The notes: generated from the letters alone by a model not told the origin. 64,000 bases of DNA from Streptomyces radiopugnans (GCF_900110735.1 NZ_FOET01000003.1:248001-312000); one strand, 5' to 3'; counted from the first letter of the stretch, positions 38,198 to 47,389 are shown. Made by a program: numbers and translations.

Positions 38198-38902
38198 ATG
38201 CCCGAGCCGCAGCAGCGTGCCCCGGACCTCCGTGTGACCGCGCTCGCCGCCGGGATCGCGCTCGCGGCGGCCCTGCCGCTCGCCGCCGCGACCGCCGGGC
38301 CGGGCGAGCCGCGTCCGGACGACGGGCGCAAGGCCGTCGTCACCGCCACCGCCGCCTCCGCGGCCGACGCCTCCGGGGAGCCGCGTCCGGAGCCGGCGCC
38401 CGGTCCCGGGACCGACCGCTCCCCGCTCCCCCTCCCGCACGGGCTCCTCTCCCCCAGGGCGTCCGGCGCGGACCTGCCGGAGACCTCCGCCGTCTGCGGC
38501 CCCCGGACCGTGTCCCCGCAGGGCGTACGGGCGCAGACCTGCGTCCTGACGCGGGACGGCGCCGTCTGGGGGCGGATGTACCACCGGAACACCACGGGCG
38601 AGGCACTGTACGGCGCCCTGAGCCTGCTCGGCCCCGGCGGGCACGCGGTCACCGCTCCCTGCGAACTGCCCGCGGACGGCCGGGCGGGCGTGTGCGACAC
38701 CCCGCACCGGCGCGCGGAGCGGACGTCACCGCCCTCGCTCCCGTCCCCGGAGGGCGAGCCGTACACGGCGGTGGCGGAGATCGCGTCACCGGACGGGGAG
38801 GGGCTGCTGCTGCGCACCGGCAGCGAAACCGGCGGCGCCGGGGGTGCCGGCGGCACCGGAGGCGGCGATGGCGCCCGGGGCGCCGACCCCATGCGGAAAT
38901 AG
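38198..38902 (+). CDS. Secreted protein, unknown function
   Basis: A 234-residue protein with a probable signal peptide (VTALAAGIALAAALPLAAATAG, cleavage near residue 37). A Pro/Asp/Gly linker and then a compact domain follow. That domain contains three Cys in the pattern ETSAVCGPRTVSPQG, AQTCVLTRDG and APCELPADG, with a fourth in VCDTPH, so two disulfides are possible. The C-terminus is a Gly-rich tail. No family is recognised. ATG 38198 was chosen because the signal peptide begins just after it. Confidence 0.72.
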   Translation: MPEPQQRAPDLRVTALAAGIALAAALPLAAATAGPGEPRPDDGRKAVVTATAASAADASGEPRPEPAPGPGTDRSPLPLPHGLLSPRASGADLPETSAVCGPRTVSPQGVRAQTCVLTRDGAVWGRMYHRNTTGEALYGALSLLGPGGHAVTAPCELPADGRAGVCDTPHRRAERTSPPSLPSPEGEPYTAVAEIASPDGEGLLLRTGSETGGAGGAGGTGGGDGARGADPMRK

Positions 38903-38954
38903 GGGAGTTGAGCTGCCGTCCGCACGCGCCGAACCCATATGCGGAAGTGCGGGC

Positions 38955-39001
38955 ATGAAAAGACCCGGTCGCTGGCGACGGGGGATGCACCAGCGACCGG
39001 G
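38955..39001 (-). terminator. Terminator of the SEC-C/DUF5926 gene
   Basis: A perfect 12-bp stem (38964-38975 with 38990-39001) and 14-nt loop. On the minus strand it is followed by TCTTTTC (about 38957-38963), a U tract, so it reads best as the terminator of the leftward gene ending at 39139. Confidence 0.8.
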
Positions 39002-39138
39002 CTGAAAGAACCGTAACAAGTAACGGCCCGTTCGCAAATTCCACCGACCTCTTCCGGCCGCCGATCTACCTGCGGGTACGTCCCGTTGTGACGGGAATCA
39101 CTTGCCTTTTTCTCCCCGTACTCGCCGGAATTCGTCTG

Positions 39139-40107
39139 TCAGTTGAGAGTGATCTGGCGATTTGTGAATCCACTGCGCGCCCGGCGCTCCTCCGCGGTGA
39201 GCGGATCGTTGGCCTCCAGCGCCTCGGCGAGCCGTTCCGCGAAGGCCGCGGCCGGCTTCTCGCACTCCTGCGCACCCATCGCGCTCGGCAGGTCCCACAC
39301 CGGGACCATCAGGCCGTGCGCCCGGAAGGAACCGACCAGCCGCGTGCCCTCGCCCAGCGACGACGCCCCCGCCGCGTGCAGCCGGGCGAGCGCGTCCAGC
39401 AGCCGCTCCTCCGGGTGCGGCATGACCCAGCGCAGGTGGTTCTTCTCCGGGGTCTCGCACCAGTACGCGGCCTCCACCCCCTCCAGCCGGGCGGTGGGCA
39501 GGGCGGCGGAGTTGGCGCGCTCCAGCGAGGCGGCGACCTCCGGGCTCTGGTTGCCGGCGTCCTCCACCCAGAACTCGAAGCCGCTGTGCACCTCGGGCAC
39601 GAAGGGCGCGTCGAGGTCCAGCAGGTCCTGCAGGCGCGGGGCGTCGGCGGGGATGCGCTCGGCGGCCACCGGAGTGCCCGGCTTCGCCGTCAGGGCCCGC
39701 CGCAGCACGTCGGCCAGATCGCGGCTGATGTCGCCGGAGGGGGTGTCGTTCTGCACGCCCAGCAGCACGGCCCCGTTGTCGCGGCGCAGCGCGGGCCAGG
39801 CCATCGGCAGGACGGTGGCCAGCGTCACGGAGGGGACGTCCTCGGGCAGGCCCTCCCTCAGCTTCAGCGGCACCGTCGCGGCGGGCACCAGCTCGCGCAG
39901 CGCAACCCAGTCGCACTCCCCGGGCAGTCCCTCGAACGGGCGGCGCACCAGCTCGGTCACCGCCTGCGCGGCGGCGCGCCCGTGGCAGGCCTTGTAGCGG
40001 CGGCCGGATCCGCAGGGGCAGGGCTCGCGGGCGCCGACGACGGGGATCTCACCGTCGGCGAGCTGCGGCTTGGCGGCCTTGGTCTGGGGTCGGCGCTTCT
40101 TGGCCAT
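39139..40107 (-). CDS. SEC-C motif protein, DUF5926 family
   Basis: A 322-residue actinobacterial protein. After a basic N-terminus it has a SEC-C zinc motif, [15 protein letters not shown] (residues about 31-45). The remainder is a conserved globular domain containing [16 protein letters not shown] and [21 protein letters not shown] motifs bind zinc and often mediate contact with ribosomes or SecB-like partners. No catalytic site is evident. Start ATG 40107 ([10 protein letters not shown]) is typical for the family. A hairpin with a U tract follows. Confidence 0.88.
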   Translation of the reverse strand: MAKKRRPQTKAAKPQLADGEIPVVGAREPCPCGSGRRYKACHGRAAAQAVTELVRRPFEGLPGECDWVALRELVPAATVPLKLREGLPEDVPSVTLATVLPMAWPALRRDNGAVLLGVQNDTPSGDISRDLADVLRRALTAKPGTPVAAERIPADAPRLQDLLDLDAPFVPEVHSGFEFWVEDAGNQSPEVAASLERANSAALPTARLEGVEAAYWCETPEKNHLRWVMPHPEERLLDALARLHAAGASSLGEGTRLVGSFRAHGLMVPVWDLPSAMGAQECEKPAAAFAERLAEALEANDPLTAEERRARSGFTNRQITLN

Positions 40108-40203
40108 GGGGTGGGGTCTCCCGGTCGTACGGACGCTGTCGGCGCGAGCCTAGCCCTTGGGGCCGGGACGGCACGCGTACGCGGGAGGGACCACCCGGAA
40201 CGG

Positions 40204-40728
40204 CTACCCGAAGTCCTCCAGGCCCTCCAGCTCCGACAGGTCGAAGCGCATCGAGGAGGCGAACGCGTCCTTCTCGGACGGCGCCACCACCGCCCACACC
40301 GTCACCCCGCCGTGGCTGTGCCTCTGGCCGTGCCCGCGACCGCCCCGGTCGTCGCGCACGCCCCAGTCGCGGGCGAGGGAGGTGATGATCGACAGCCCCC
40401 TGCCGCCCCGCGCCGTCACCGACGGGTTGGACGGCCGGGGCCTGGTCGGGCCTCCGCCGTCGGTGACGGAGACGCTCACCCCGCCGTCGGAGGTGCGGCC
40501 CCAGGCCGCGCGTACGCAGTCGCTCACGCCGATCGGCCTGGCGTGCCGGTACGCGTTGCTGAGAAGTTCGGAAAGAATGAGAACCGCGTCGTCCACGACG
40601 GCTTCGGGCGTACCGGAGTCGAGGAGTTCCTCGCGCATCCGGCGCCTCGCCGCACCCACGCCCGCCGGACCGTGGGGTACGGCCATCGTCGACGACGTCG
40701 GCGCCTCCTGTGCAACCACCAACGCCAC
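40204..40728 (-). CDS. RsbW-like ATP-binding protein (HATPase)
   Basis: A 174-residue stand-alone HATPase of the Streptomyces anti-sigma-like group. The N box is AVLILSELLSNAYRHARP, then VTDGGGPTRP as a changed G1 box and GGRGLSIITSLARDWGV as G2. The start is GTG 40728, set by AAGGAGG 7 nt upstream; the mature start MALVVAQEAPTSSTMAVPHG agrees with homologs I know. It probably binds a partner STAS or sigma protein encoded elsewhere. It is a paralog of the gene at 30417, lacking that protein's Thr/Asp-rich insert. Confidence 0.87.
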   Translation of the reverse strand: MALVVAQEAPTSSTMAVPHGPAGVGAARRRMREELLDSGTPEAVVDDAVLILSELLSNAYRHARPIGVSDCVRAAWGRTSDGGVSVSVTDGGGPTRPRPSNPSVTARGGRGLSIITSLARDWGVRDDRGGRGHGQRHSHGGVTVWAVVAPSEKDAFASSMRFDLSELEGLEDFG

Positions 40729-40919
40729 CCCCGAGACCTCCTTGTTCGCCCCACGCCACGTGATGGATGCCCTTTCGCCCGAAGGCGGAAACCGCCTGAC
40801 CCGGTACCGTGACGCAGCCCTCACCGCCCGTTCACCACCGGCGGGCCCGAGTGCGCCGTGGTGCGCCGACCGGCCCTGCCCGCGGGGCCCGTACGGGCCC
40901 GGCCCCCGCCCCGCCCGGC

Positions 40920-41747
40920 TCAGTCCCGGAACATCTCGTCGAGCTGGTCCAGTACGCGCCGGGGCCGGTTGGTGATGATGGCGTCCACGCCGAGCAGCGC
41001 GCACAGCTCCACGTCGGCCGGATCGTCCACCGTCCACACGTGCACCCGGTGGCCCTCGCGGTGCGCCCACGCCACGTACTCGGGGTGGTTGCGCAGGATC
41101 CGGATGCTCGGCCCGGCGATCCCCACGCCCGGCGGCAGCCTCCCGTCACGGTGGCGCGGCAGCAGGAACTGCATCAGGTAGACGGTGGGGATCCACGGCG
41201 CCGCGGCCCGTATCCGGTGCAGGGAGCGCGCCGAGAAGCTCATCACGCGCACGGGGATGGCCGGGTCGTGGCGGGCCAGCACCCGCAGCAGTTCCTCCTC
41301 CACCTGCCCCGCCCAGCGGGTGGGGTGCTTGGTCTCGATGGCCAGTTCCACCCGGCGCCCCGCGGCGGCCTGCTCCTCCACCAGGCGCAGCAGCCGCTCC
41401 AGGGTGAGGACGGAGGTGTGCTCGCGGCTCTCGGTCTCGGGCGACTCCTCGTCGCCGAGCCGGCCCTTCCAGGAGCCGAAGTCCAGCTCGGCCAGTTCGG
41501 CCAGCTCCAGCGAGGAGACGGCGCCGCGGCCGTTGGAGGTACGGTTGACGCGGCGGTCGTGGACGCATACCAGGTGCCCGTCGGCGGTGAGCCGCACATC
41601 GCACTCCAGCGCGTCGGCGCCGTCCTCGACGGCCCTGCGGTACGCGGCCAGGGTGTGCTCGGGGGCGTCCTCGGAGGCCCCGCGGTGGGCGACGACTGAG
41701 ATGGGGCGCCGGGATCCGGGCGACCCCTGGGGCTGATCAGGGCTCAC
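40920..41747 (-). CDS. Glycerophosphodiester phosphodiesterase
   Basis: A 275-residue GDPD-family enzyme that hydrolyses glycerophosphodiesters to sn-glycerol 3-phosphate and an alcohol. Hallmarks are VVAHRGASEDAPEHT (catalytic His, then Glu), ALECDVRLTADGHLVCVHD (metal-binding Glu/Asp and second His), and VWTVDDPADVELC near the C-terminus. No signal peptide is seen, so it is probably cytosolic. GTG 41747 has no ribosome site but a CATAAC hexamer a few bases upstream, so a leaderless mRNA is possible. Divergent from the htrA-like gene. Confidence 0.9.
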   Translation of the reverse strand: MSPDQPQGSPGSRRPISVVAHRGASEDAPEHTLAAYRRAVEDGADALECDVRLTADGHLVCVHDRRVNRTSNGRGAVSSLELAELAELDFGSWKGRLGDEESPETESREHTSVLTLERLLRLVEEQAAAGRRVELAIETKHPTRWAGQVEEELLRVLARHDPAIPVRVMSFSARSLHRIRAAAPWIPTVYLMQFLLPRHRDGRLPPGVGIAGPSIRILRNHPEYVAWAHREGHRVHVWTVDDPADVELCALLGVDAIITNRPRRVLDQLDEMFRD

Positions 41748-41914
41748 CGCGTTATGGTGCCACCCCGCCCCGTGCGCGGCGGCCCGGGCGTCCGTCCGGA
41801 CGGGTGCGCTTACGCCGGTCTGACATGCGGTGGGAGAAGCTTGACGCCATACACCTGAATACGCACGCCGTCCCCGGAAAGACGTGCGACTGTCGTGTAC
41901 CTGAGGAGAGAGCT

Positions 41915-43633
41915 GTGAGCACCGAGAACGAGGGCGCCGCCGGAGAGCACGCGGCCGACGCCCCCGTGCCGCACCCGCCGGCCGACCGGTCCGCCGCGAA
42001 CGGCGCCGCCGCGCCCAGGACACCGACCGACAACCCGCCGGAGGACTACGACCTCCAGGCCCCGGCACCGGCGCCCGCGCCCGCTCCCGAAGCGGCGCCG
42101 AGGGACGAGTCGACGACCCTCCTGCGGAAGATCGAGCCGGAAGGCCCCGAGCCGACGGCGCAGCGGGCACCGCAGCCCGCACCCCCCGCCGCCGCCCAGC
42201 CCGCGCCCCCCGCCGCGCAGGGCCACACCGCGCAGGGCCACCCGGCCCCGCAGCCCCCGCCGTCCCCGCAGGGCCACCACACCCCGCAGGCCCCCTCCGC
42301 CGCGCAGCAGCAGCCTCCCGCCGCACAGCAGCCCCCCGCCGCGTACGCCTCCCCCGCACCCCACTCCTCCGCCGGGCAGTGGGGTGCACCGGGCGGCGGC
42401 TACGACGCCTACGGCACCCCGCAGCCCGCCCCTGGAGCCCCCGGCGCGCCCGGCACCCCCGGCGGTGGCCCGGCCTCCCCCTGGGGCGCTCCGCTCGCCT
42501 CCCCGCCGGCCCCCGAGGGCGGGAAGAAGCGCCGCTTCGGCGGTCTGATCGCCGCCGTCGCGGCGGCGGCCCTCCTCGCGGGCGGCGTCGGCACGGGCGT
42601 CGGCTACTGGGCCGCCGACCGCACGGACCGCGGCTCGACGACGATCTCGGCCGGCGGCAGCCTCGAACAGGTCGACCGTGCCCCCGACTCCGTCGCCGGA
42701 ATCGCGGCCAAGGCCCTGCCCAGCGTCGTGACGATCCAGGCCGAGGGCGGCGGCGAGAGCGGCACCGGCACCGGCTTCGTCTACGACCAGCAGGGCCACA
42801 TCATGACCAACAACCACGTGGTGGCCAGCGCGGCCGACGGCGGTGAGCTGACCGCCACCTTCTCCGACGGCCGCAAGTACGACGCCGAGGTCGTCGGCCG
42901 GGCCCAGGGCTACGACGTGGCGGTCATCAAGCTGAAGAACGCCGGCGGCGCCAAGCTCACCCCGCTGCCGCTCGGCAACTCCGACAAGGTCCAGGTCGGC
43001 GACGCCACCATCGCCATCGGCGCCCCGTACGGCCTGTCCGGCACGGTCACCACCGGCATCGTCAGCGCCAAGAACCGCCCCGTCGCCTCCAGCGACGGCC
43101 AGGGCTCCAAGGCCTCCTACATGAGCGCCCTCCAGACCGACGCCTCCATCAACCCCGGCAACTCCGGCGGCCCCCTGCTCAACGCCGAGGGCGCGGTCAT
43201 CGGCATCAACTCCGCCATCCAGTCGGCCGGCGGCGGCCTCGGCCAGGGCTCGCCCGGCAGCATCGGCCTCGGCTTCGCCATCCCGATCAACCAGGCCCAG
43301 CGCGTGGGCAAGGCCCTGATCGAGACCGGCGAGCCCGTCTACCCGGTCATCGGCGTCCAGGTCGACCTCCGCGCCCAGGGCAACGGCGCCCGCATCATCG
43401 AGGACACCGACGACGGCAGCGAGCCCGTCACCCCGGGCGGTCCGGCCGACAAGGCGGGCCTGAAGCCGGGCGACGTGATCACCGAGCTCGACGGCGTCTC
43501 GATCGACAGCGGCCCCACCCTGATCAGCGAGATCTGGGCCCACGAACCGGGTGAGAAGGTCTCGATCACCTACACGCGCGGCGGCAAGGAGAACGAGGCC
43601 GAACTGACCCTGGGTTCCCGCGAGGGCGACTGA
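41915..43633 (+). CDS. Membrane-anchored HtrA/DegP-like serine protease
   Basis: A 572-residue HtrA-family protease. Residues 1-205 are a cytosolic Pro/Ala/Gln-rich tail. One membrane helix follows (FGGLIAAVAAAALLAGGVG, about residues 209-228), then a trypsin-like domain outside the cell: His in MTNNHVVA, Asp in YDVAVIKL, Ser in NPGNSGGPLL. A C-terminal PDZ domain (PADKAGLKPGDVITELDG) recognises misfolded substrates. Start GTG 41915 with GAGGAGAG upstream; an earlier in-frame ATG lacks a ribosome site. The Pro-rich region is common in actinobacterial HtrA proteins and may take part in regulation. Confidence 0.93.
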   Translation: MSTENEGAAGEHAADAPVPHPPADRSAANGAAAPRTPTDNPPEDYDLQAPAPAPAPAPEAAPRDESTTLLRKIEPEGPEPTAQRAPQPAPPAAAQPAPPAAQGHTAQGHPAPQPPPSPQGHHTPQAPSAAQQQPPAAQQPPAAYASPAPHSSAGQWGAPGGGYDAYGTPQPAPGAPGAPGTPGGGPASPWGAPLASPPAPEGGKKRRFGGLIAAVAAAALLAGGVGTGVGYWAADRTDRGSTTISAGGSLEQVDRAPDSVAGIAAKALPSVVTIQAEGGGESGTGTGFVYDQQGHIMTNNHVVASAADGGELTATFSDGRKYDAEVVGRAQGYDVAVIKLKNAGGAKLTPLPLGNSDKVQVGDATIAIGAPYGLSGTVTTGIVSAKNRPVASSDGQGSKASYMSALQTDASINPGNSGGPLLNAEGAVIGINSAIQSAGGGLGQGSPGSIGLGFAIPINQAQRVGKALIETGEPVYPVIGVQVDLRAQGNGARIIEDTDDGSEPVTPGGPADKAGLKPGDVITELDGVSIDSGPTLISEIWAHEPGEKVSITYTRGGKENEAELTLGSREGD

Positions 43634-43650
43634 CGAACCGGCTAGGCTGT

Positions 43651-43682
43651 CCCCACGCCGTACCGCACGGCGCGGCGTGGGG
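43651..43682. terminator. Hairpin after the htrA-like gene
   Basis: Perfect 10-bp arms (43651-43660 and 43673-43682), reading into the first two bases of tRNA-Ser. It may terminate the htrA mRNA and so insulate the tRNA; it is too close to the tRNA for both to fold at once. Confidence 0.5.
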
Positions 43683-43767
43683 AGGCTTGCCCGAGCGGCC
43701 TAAGGGAACGGTCTTGAAAACCGTCGTGGTGGCGACACCACCGTGGGTTCAAATCCCACAGCCTCCG
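43681..43767 (+). tRNA. tRNA-Ser (anticodon UGA)
   Basis: An 87-nt tRNA. The acceptor arms GGAGGCT (43681-43687) and AGCCTCC (43760-43766) pair fully. The anticodon arm is ACGGT-CTTGAAA-ACCGT with anticodon UGA. There is a long class II variable arm, GTGGTGGCGACACCAC, expected for tRNA-Ser, and the T arm has the GGTTCAAATCC loop. The 3' CCA is not encoded. Reads UCA codons. It marks the left border of an accessory region. Confidence 0.95.
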
Positions 43768-44062
43768 CACTTCAACGGCCTCCGACCAGTGCACACGGTC
43801 GGGGGCCGTCGCCGTGTCCGCCGCCCGTCGGTGACCGCCGTTCCCCGTAGTTCCCGCTCGTTGGGGCACGGAACGGGCACGGGTCTCTTGTGACGGGGAC
43901 TCAGGAGCCGAAGAAGTGGTGCGCCATCCTCTTGACCCGCACGTACGCTTCCAGCCGACATCCTGAGCTGCCGGTTAGCTGTCGGCTGCTGTCGACGCCT
44001 GTCGCTGTTGGCTGCCCTCCCACGGCCCCACGACGGCCGAGCCAAGGCAACCGCATGCTGTG
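43768..44062. other. Non-coding stretch beside the tRNA
   Basis: 295 bp of lower GC than the neighbourhood. No gene, no second copy of the tRNA 3' end and no integrase remnant can be read. Its many GCTGTCGGCTG-like short repeats and position suggest worn attachment-region DNA, but this is only an impression. Confidence 0.35.
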
Positions 44063-44368
44063 CTACCCCGCCCAAGTGAGTCTGATCTTGATCTGGTGGT
44101 TGTGCTCGGTGTGCCAGATAACCTCACCCTCGACCCGCGCTCCGAGAGCGGGCAGAGATGTTCCACGGGGAAACGAGGTGACCTCTGCAAGCCCCAAAGG
44201 GTCAGGATGGCCATCGATCTCGATGAACACACCGAACGGTTGGCGCCCGATCACCTGCCCGGCGACCTTTGTGCCGAGAGGAAGCGCCGCTGCCGTCTGG
44301 GCCCACGAATTGCGCGCACGGTGGGCCCTCTGGGTGTACGAGTCTGCCGGCCATGAGTATTCAGTCAT
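44063..44368 (-). CDS. Small S1 (OB-fold) RNA-binding domain protein
   Basis: A 101-residue protein. Residues about 33-101 fit an S1 domain: GTKVAGQVIGRQPFGVFIEI, then DPLGLAEVTSF, then GARVEGEVIWHTEHNHQIKI. The order and spacing of strands, and the G-x-V-x-G...FG-V-F-I pattern, are characteristic. The N-terminal 30 residues look helical. It may bind RNA or sit on the ribosome. Base composition is less GC-biased than core genes. The start ATG has only GGAA immediately upstream. Accessory location; no operon partner. Confidence 0.8.
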   Translation of the reverse strand: MTEYSWPADSYTQRAHRARNSWAQTAAALPLGTKVAGQVIGRQPFGVFIEIDGHPDPLGLAEVTSFPRGTSLPALGARVEGEVIWHTEHNHQIKIRLTWAG

Positions 44369-44475
44369 TTCCGGATGATCCCAGGAGATGTCACCCCTGC
44401 GGCTACAGCGCCCACAAGGTCTGTGGAGCCGCGACCGGAAAACGTCGGCTCCCGGCGCCTACGAACCGGATGAAA

Positions 44476-44520
44476 GCCGGGCCCCGCCCTGCCCGGTGGC
44501 CGGGCAGGGCGGGGCCCGGC
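44476..44520 (-). terminator. 21-bp perfect hairpin terminator
   Basis: Arms 44476-44496 and 44500-44520 pair exactly around TGG. It starts directly at the stop of the leftward gene 44521-45276, and on the minus strand is followed by TTTC. A clear intrinsic terminator. Confidence 0.88.
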
Positions 44521-45276
44521 TCACGCGGCGAGGGCGTCCAGGTCCACGGGGGTGCAGTCGTGCAGCGTCACGATCAGCCGGTGGGCCAGGGTCCACCGGA
44601 CCGCGAGGTCCTCGTAGGACACCTCCTGCAGGGCGGTGTCGAGGGGCTCCAGCGTGACCGGGTGGTGGACGATCCCGGCCACACCCCAGGCGTACGGCCG
44701 GCCCACCAGCGCGGCGACGTGCCCTTCCCGCAGCCGCGGGCACTCCCGTACGGAGATCCGGGCGCAGGGCACGCACACGGGCGGTGCCGTGGTCCGCTCG
44801 CCCTCCTCCACCGGGCGGCCGACGTCCCGCAGCACGAAGAGGCGCGGGCCGTCCTCCGGGGTGGGCCCGCCGCACACCTGGCAGAGCATGTGCCGCATGG
44901 CCCTTCGCTGCCGCAGCGTGTGCACCGTGTGGTACTGGGGCCGCCCCTTGCCCCGCGCGAGGATCTGCCTGGTCCACAGCACCCCGCGCCAGTCCCGGTC
45001 GTACGCGGACTCCCCGGGGAAACCGATCCCCTCGCCCTCCGCCCCCGTCCGCCGCACCACGGGCGGGCGGCGCATCCGCTCCTGGCTCCACGAGGCGATG
45101 TAGGGAACCGTGCTCAGCCGGCCGGTACGCGACCGCGCCGACGTGGCGACGGCCTCCACCGGGCTTCCCTCCGCCCCCGCCGGGCGCACCCCGGAATCCC
45201 CGCGCCCGTCCGCAGAGCGCGCACGCCCCTCCCCGATCCGCTCCTCGACCCCTTGTGAGAAGGCGCTCCCGCCCAT
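44521..45276 (-). CDS. Cys-rich protein of unknown function (Streptomyces accessory family)
   Basis: A 251-residue protein. The first 55 residues are low in order. The conserved core starts at VPYIASWSQER and includes AYDRDWRGVLWTR, GKGRPQYHTVHTLRQRRAMR, then MLCQVCGGPTPEDG and PVCVPCARISVRECP. The two CxxC pairs look like a zinc ribbon. It ends LTLHDCTPVDLDALAA. I know similar proteins from Streptomyces accessory loci but not their function. The gene is divergent from a truncated HTH regulator (45406), and the shared gap is duplicated at 47580. ATG 45276 was taken; a GTG at 45310 would be in another frame. Confidence 0.75.
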   Translation of the reverse strand: MGGSAFSQGVEERIGEGRARSADGRGDSGVRPAGAEGSPVEAVATSARSRTGRLSTVPYIASWSQERMRRPPVVRRTGAEGEGIGFPGESAYDRDWRGVLWTRQILARGKGRPQYHTVHTLRQRRAMRHMLCQVCGGPTPEDGPRLFVLRDVGRPVEEGERTTAPPVCVPCARISVRECPRLREGHVAALVGRPYAWGVAGIVHHPVTLEPLDTALQEVSYEDLAVRWTLAHRLIVTLHDCTPVDLDALAA

Positions 45277-45298
45277 GTACGCCCTTCCTGACGCTCGG

Positions 45299-45503
45299 TT
45301 CCGTACTCACGGATACGTAACCGTGCGATTACTCTCGGCGGTACCGTAGGTGGAGCGGCAGCGCGTGAAACCCATGAAAGATCGCGCGGATGCGGGGGAG
45401 TGGACATGGGAGCCAGGAAGCCGAACGAGGGCCTGCGGCGCCTCCTGACCGAGAGCCAGTGGTCGCAGTCCCACCCCGCCCTGGCGGTCAACCACGTCGG
45501 GGA
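45299..45503. repeat. Direct duplication, left copy (pairs with 47580-47784)
   Basis: About 205 bp that match 47580-47784 with roughly a dozen differences, in the same orientation 2281 bp apart. The unit spans a divergent promoter region and the first 30-odd codons of an HTH regulator. Both copies also keep a leftward GTGAGnACGGAA start. The two copies flank the radical SAM/phosphotransferase pair. Confidence 0.85.
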
Positions 45504-45510
45504 ACGGTGA
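45406..45510 (+). pseudogene. Truncated 5' copy of the HTH/TPR regulator
   Basis: ATG 45406 opens a frame whose first 30 or so codons (MGARKPNEGLRRLLTESQWS...) match the intact regulator at 47687, with changes such as QLALAVNRV to HPALAVNHV. The match then stops and a TGA follows at codon 35. The remaining approximately 410 codons are missing, so this is a broken duplicate whose promoter may still work. Confidence 0.85.
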
Positions 45511-45722
45511 ATCCCTCCCTCCTGCACGCTTGAGCAGCCGACCCGCACGCCGGTCACCCAAGGTGGCAGGCCATGGCGTGGATACCCGCGTCCAGGAGCG
45601 AGGGCGGCACCAACCGCATCCGCGCATGACGAAGGACCCCCACCGCCGTAGGGGCCCCTCATCTCTGTTGGCAGGGTGACATGGCGGGCAGCCCTGCCAG
45701 GAGAACCGCTCAGTCCTCCACG

Positions 45723-46523
45723 CTATGTGCTCACGCCGCGGTGGTCGGCCCACGCCCGGGAAGCGTCCGCCATGGCCCCGAGCCATGAGGCATCCGGCTT
45801 CCGGTCGGCGAAGACGCGGTACATGAGCGCGTTGGCCCGGGCGAAGGCGTCGACGGCCTTGGGATCCGCATCCACCCACGCCGCGCAGCCGGAAGCCCAG
45901 GACTCGGCGGACTCGGGGCTGTGCCCGGCCGCGATGAACTGCACCACCAGACAGGCCGGGTCGATGAAGCCCGCGCCACGGGTGGGCCATGACCAGTCCA
46001 CCGCCCACGCGGTGTGCTTACCGATCATCATGTTGCCGGGGTTGATGTCGGTGTAGAGCAGGTCATCGCCCCGGAGGAGGGCAGCCTGCCCCTCGTCCCC
46101 GGCGAACCGGTCCCACCGGGTCTCCGGCCATTCCCGCGCGACCTCGGGGAGGTCCAGCTCCCCGATCCGGTTCACCAGGCCGACGACGGTGGGCAGGTCG
46201 GGGGAGCCCGGCGAGAAGTCGGCCGCCCGCCCCTCCACGGCGTCGAAGCCGAGCACGACCCACAAGTCGTTCTCCGCATGCCACCGCAGAGCGGGGGAGA
46301 GGGGCCGTACGGCCGGGTTGATCAGCCGCTCCCGCACGATGGAGTCGTGCCGGCCGCCGGGCCGGTTGGGGACCGCCTTGACGAAGAACGGCCCCTTCTC
46401 GCACTCGACCACGGTGGCGACATCCGAGCTGTGCCCCCCGGTGGTGGGGCGGGCACGCGCTAGTTCCCCCGTGTGCGGGCGGATCAGCTCCTGGAAGTCG
46501 GCGGCGAGAAGGGGCGTGTCCAT
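45723..46523 (-). CDS. Aminoglycoside phosphotransferase-family kinase
   Basis: A 266-residue protein with the APH/protein-kinase-like fold. The ATP-binding Lys is in PFFVKAVP, the catalytic loop is LLYTDINPGNMMIG (Asp-x-Asn-x-x-Asn) and the metal Asp is in AWAVDWSWPTRG. The usual HGD is TDIN here, a natural variant. These proteins phosphorylate small molecules, and some accompany natural-product genes. The gene starts 5 bp after the radical SAM stop, so the pair is one operon. No antibiotic resistance role should be assumed; the substrate is unknown. Confidence 0.85.
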   Translation of the reverse strand: MDTPLLAADFQELIRPHTGELARARPTTGGHSSDVATVVECEKGPFFVKAVPNRPGGRHDSIVRERLINPAVRPLSPALRWHAENDLWVVLGFDAVEGRAADFSPGSPDLPTVVGLVNRIGELDLPEVAREWPETRWDRFAGDEGQAALLRGDDLLYTDINPGNMMIGKHTAWAVDWSWPTRGAGFIDPACLVVQFIAAGHSPESAESWASGCAAWVDADPKAVDAFARANALMYRVFADRKPDASWLGAMADASRAWADHRGVST

Positions 46524-46528
46524 CGTCC

Positions 46529-47389
46529 TCAGTTCCTCGGGCTGCACGAGCTGCCCGGAAAGCCGGGCGTGCACTCCTCGTCGTCGGGGCCGCAGGGGGC
46601 GTTCCTCCCGGCCGCGCCCTGGATAGCCGTGGTGGCGCGGGTCATGGCGTCGCCGCTGAGGATAGCGGCGAGCGGGGTGTGCCTGACGTTGCCGACGCCC
46701 ATCCAGCCGGAGAACACGCACGGGGACACCTCCCCCGTGGGACCGATGGCGGCCACGCCCGATCCGCACCGGCCACAGAGCTTGGCCGTGTCGGGGACCC
46801 GGCCCTGTCCGCCCCGCCCGAAGGGCCGGACGTGATCGACACCGATTCGCTCCACGCCCAGGGCTTCCAGATCCCGGCGGGCACCCGCGGCCTGGTCCTC
46901 GTCGCCGGTGACGACTCCGACGCGCAGCGGGATGCCGAGCCGGACGGCCCTGGCGATGTTCTCCCGCGTCCTTCCGTGGGAGCGGCGGCCGGTCATCGCG
47001 TTGTGGGTCTCGGCCCGGTCGGAGTAGTAGGAGGTGGCCAGCGCCAGTCCCTTGCGCTGGAAGATCTCCCAGCACTCCTGGGAGACGTGCACGAGGTTGC
47101 TGTAGACCTCCACCTCCAGACCGGCGTTCAGCGCGTGGTCCACCAGGGCCGTGAAGTCGGGGTGCATGGTCGGCTCACCACCGATGAACTGCACCCCGCG
47201 CACGCCACAGGCCGCAGCCTGATCCAGAACGCCGACCCAGTCCTCACGGGTCATGGTGCCGTGCGATCCGCTCGGGCCGGAGGAGTTGTAGCAGTGTCCG
47301 CAGGCGAGCTGGCACTTCCGCGTCAGGTCCAGCCACAGAAGCCGGGTGGTGGCTTTCCGGGCCGGCGGAGTCTTGACGATCACTGTCAC
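46529..47389 (-). CDS. Radical SAM protein with SPASM-like C-terminal cysteines
   Basis: A 286-residue radical SAM enzyme. The iron-sulfur CxxxCxxC is LDLTRKCQLACGHCYNSSG near residue 22, followed by FIGGEPTMHPDF (SAM binding). The C-terminus holds Cys in LCGRCGSG, SPCVFSGW, NAPCGPDDEECTP and GSSCSP, consistent with auxiliary cluster binding as in SPASM or twitch enzymes that modify peptides. The start is GTG 47389 with AGAAGGAA upstream. It is followed 5 bp later by an APH-type kinase and preceded by a 35-codon frame (47484-47591). The substrate is unknown; a ribosomal peptide is one possibility. Confidence 0.88.
   Translation of the reverse strand: MTVIVKTPPARKATTRLLWLDLTRKCQLACGHCYNSSGPSGSHGTMTREDWVGVLDQAAACGVRGVQFIGGEPTMHPDFTALVDHALNAGLEVEVYSNLVHVSQECWEIFQRKGLALATSYYSDRAETHNAMTGRRSHGRTRENIARAVRLGIPLRVGVVTGDEDQAAGARRDLEALGVERIGVDHVRPFGRGGQGRVPDTAKLCGRCGSGVAAIGPTGEVSPCVFSGWMGVGNVRHTPLAAILSGDAMTRATTAIQGAAGRNAPCGPDDEECTPGFPGSSCSPRN

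Noticed and set aside
43687..43893. Open frame overlapping tRNA-Ser
   Set aside because: It runs through the tRNA body and has no ribosome site.
45723..46523. Antibiotic resistance by the APH-fold kinase
   Set aside because: Family resemblance only. The catalytic loop differs from typical aminoglycoside kinases and the context is a radical SAM operon.
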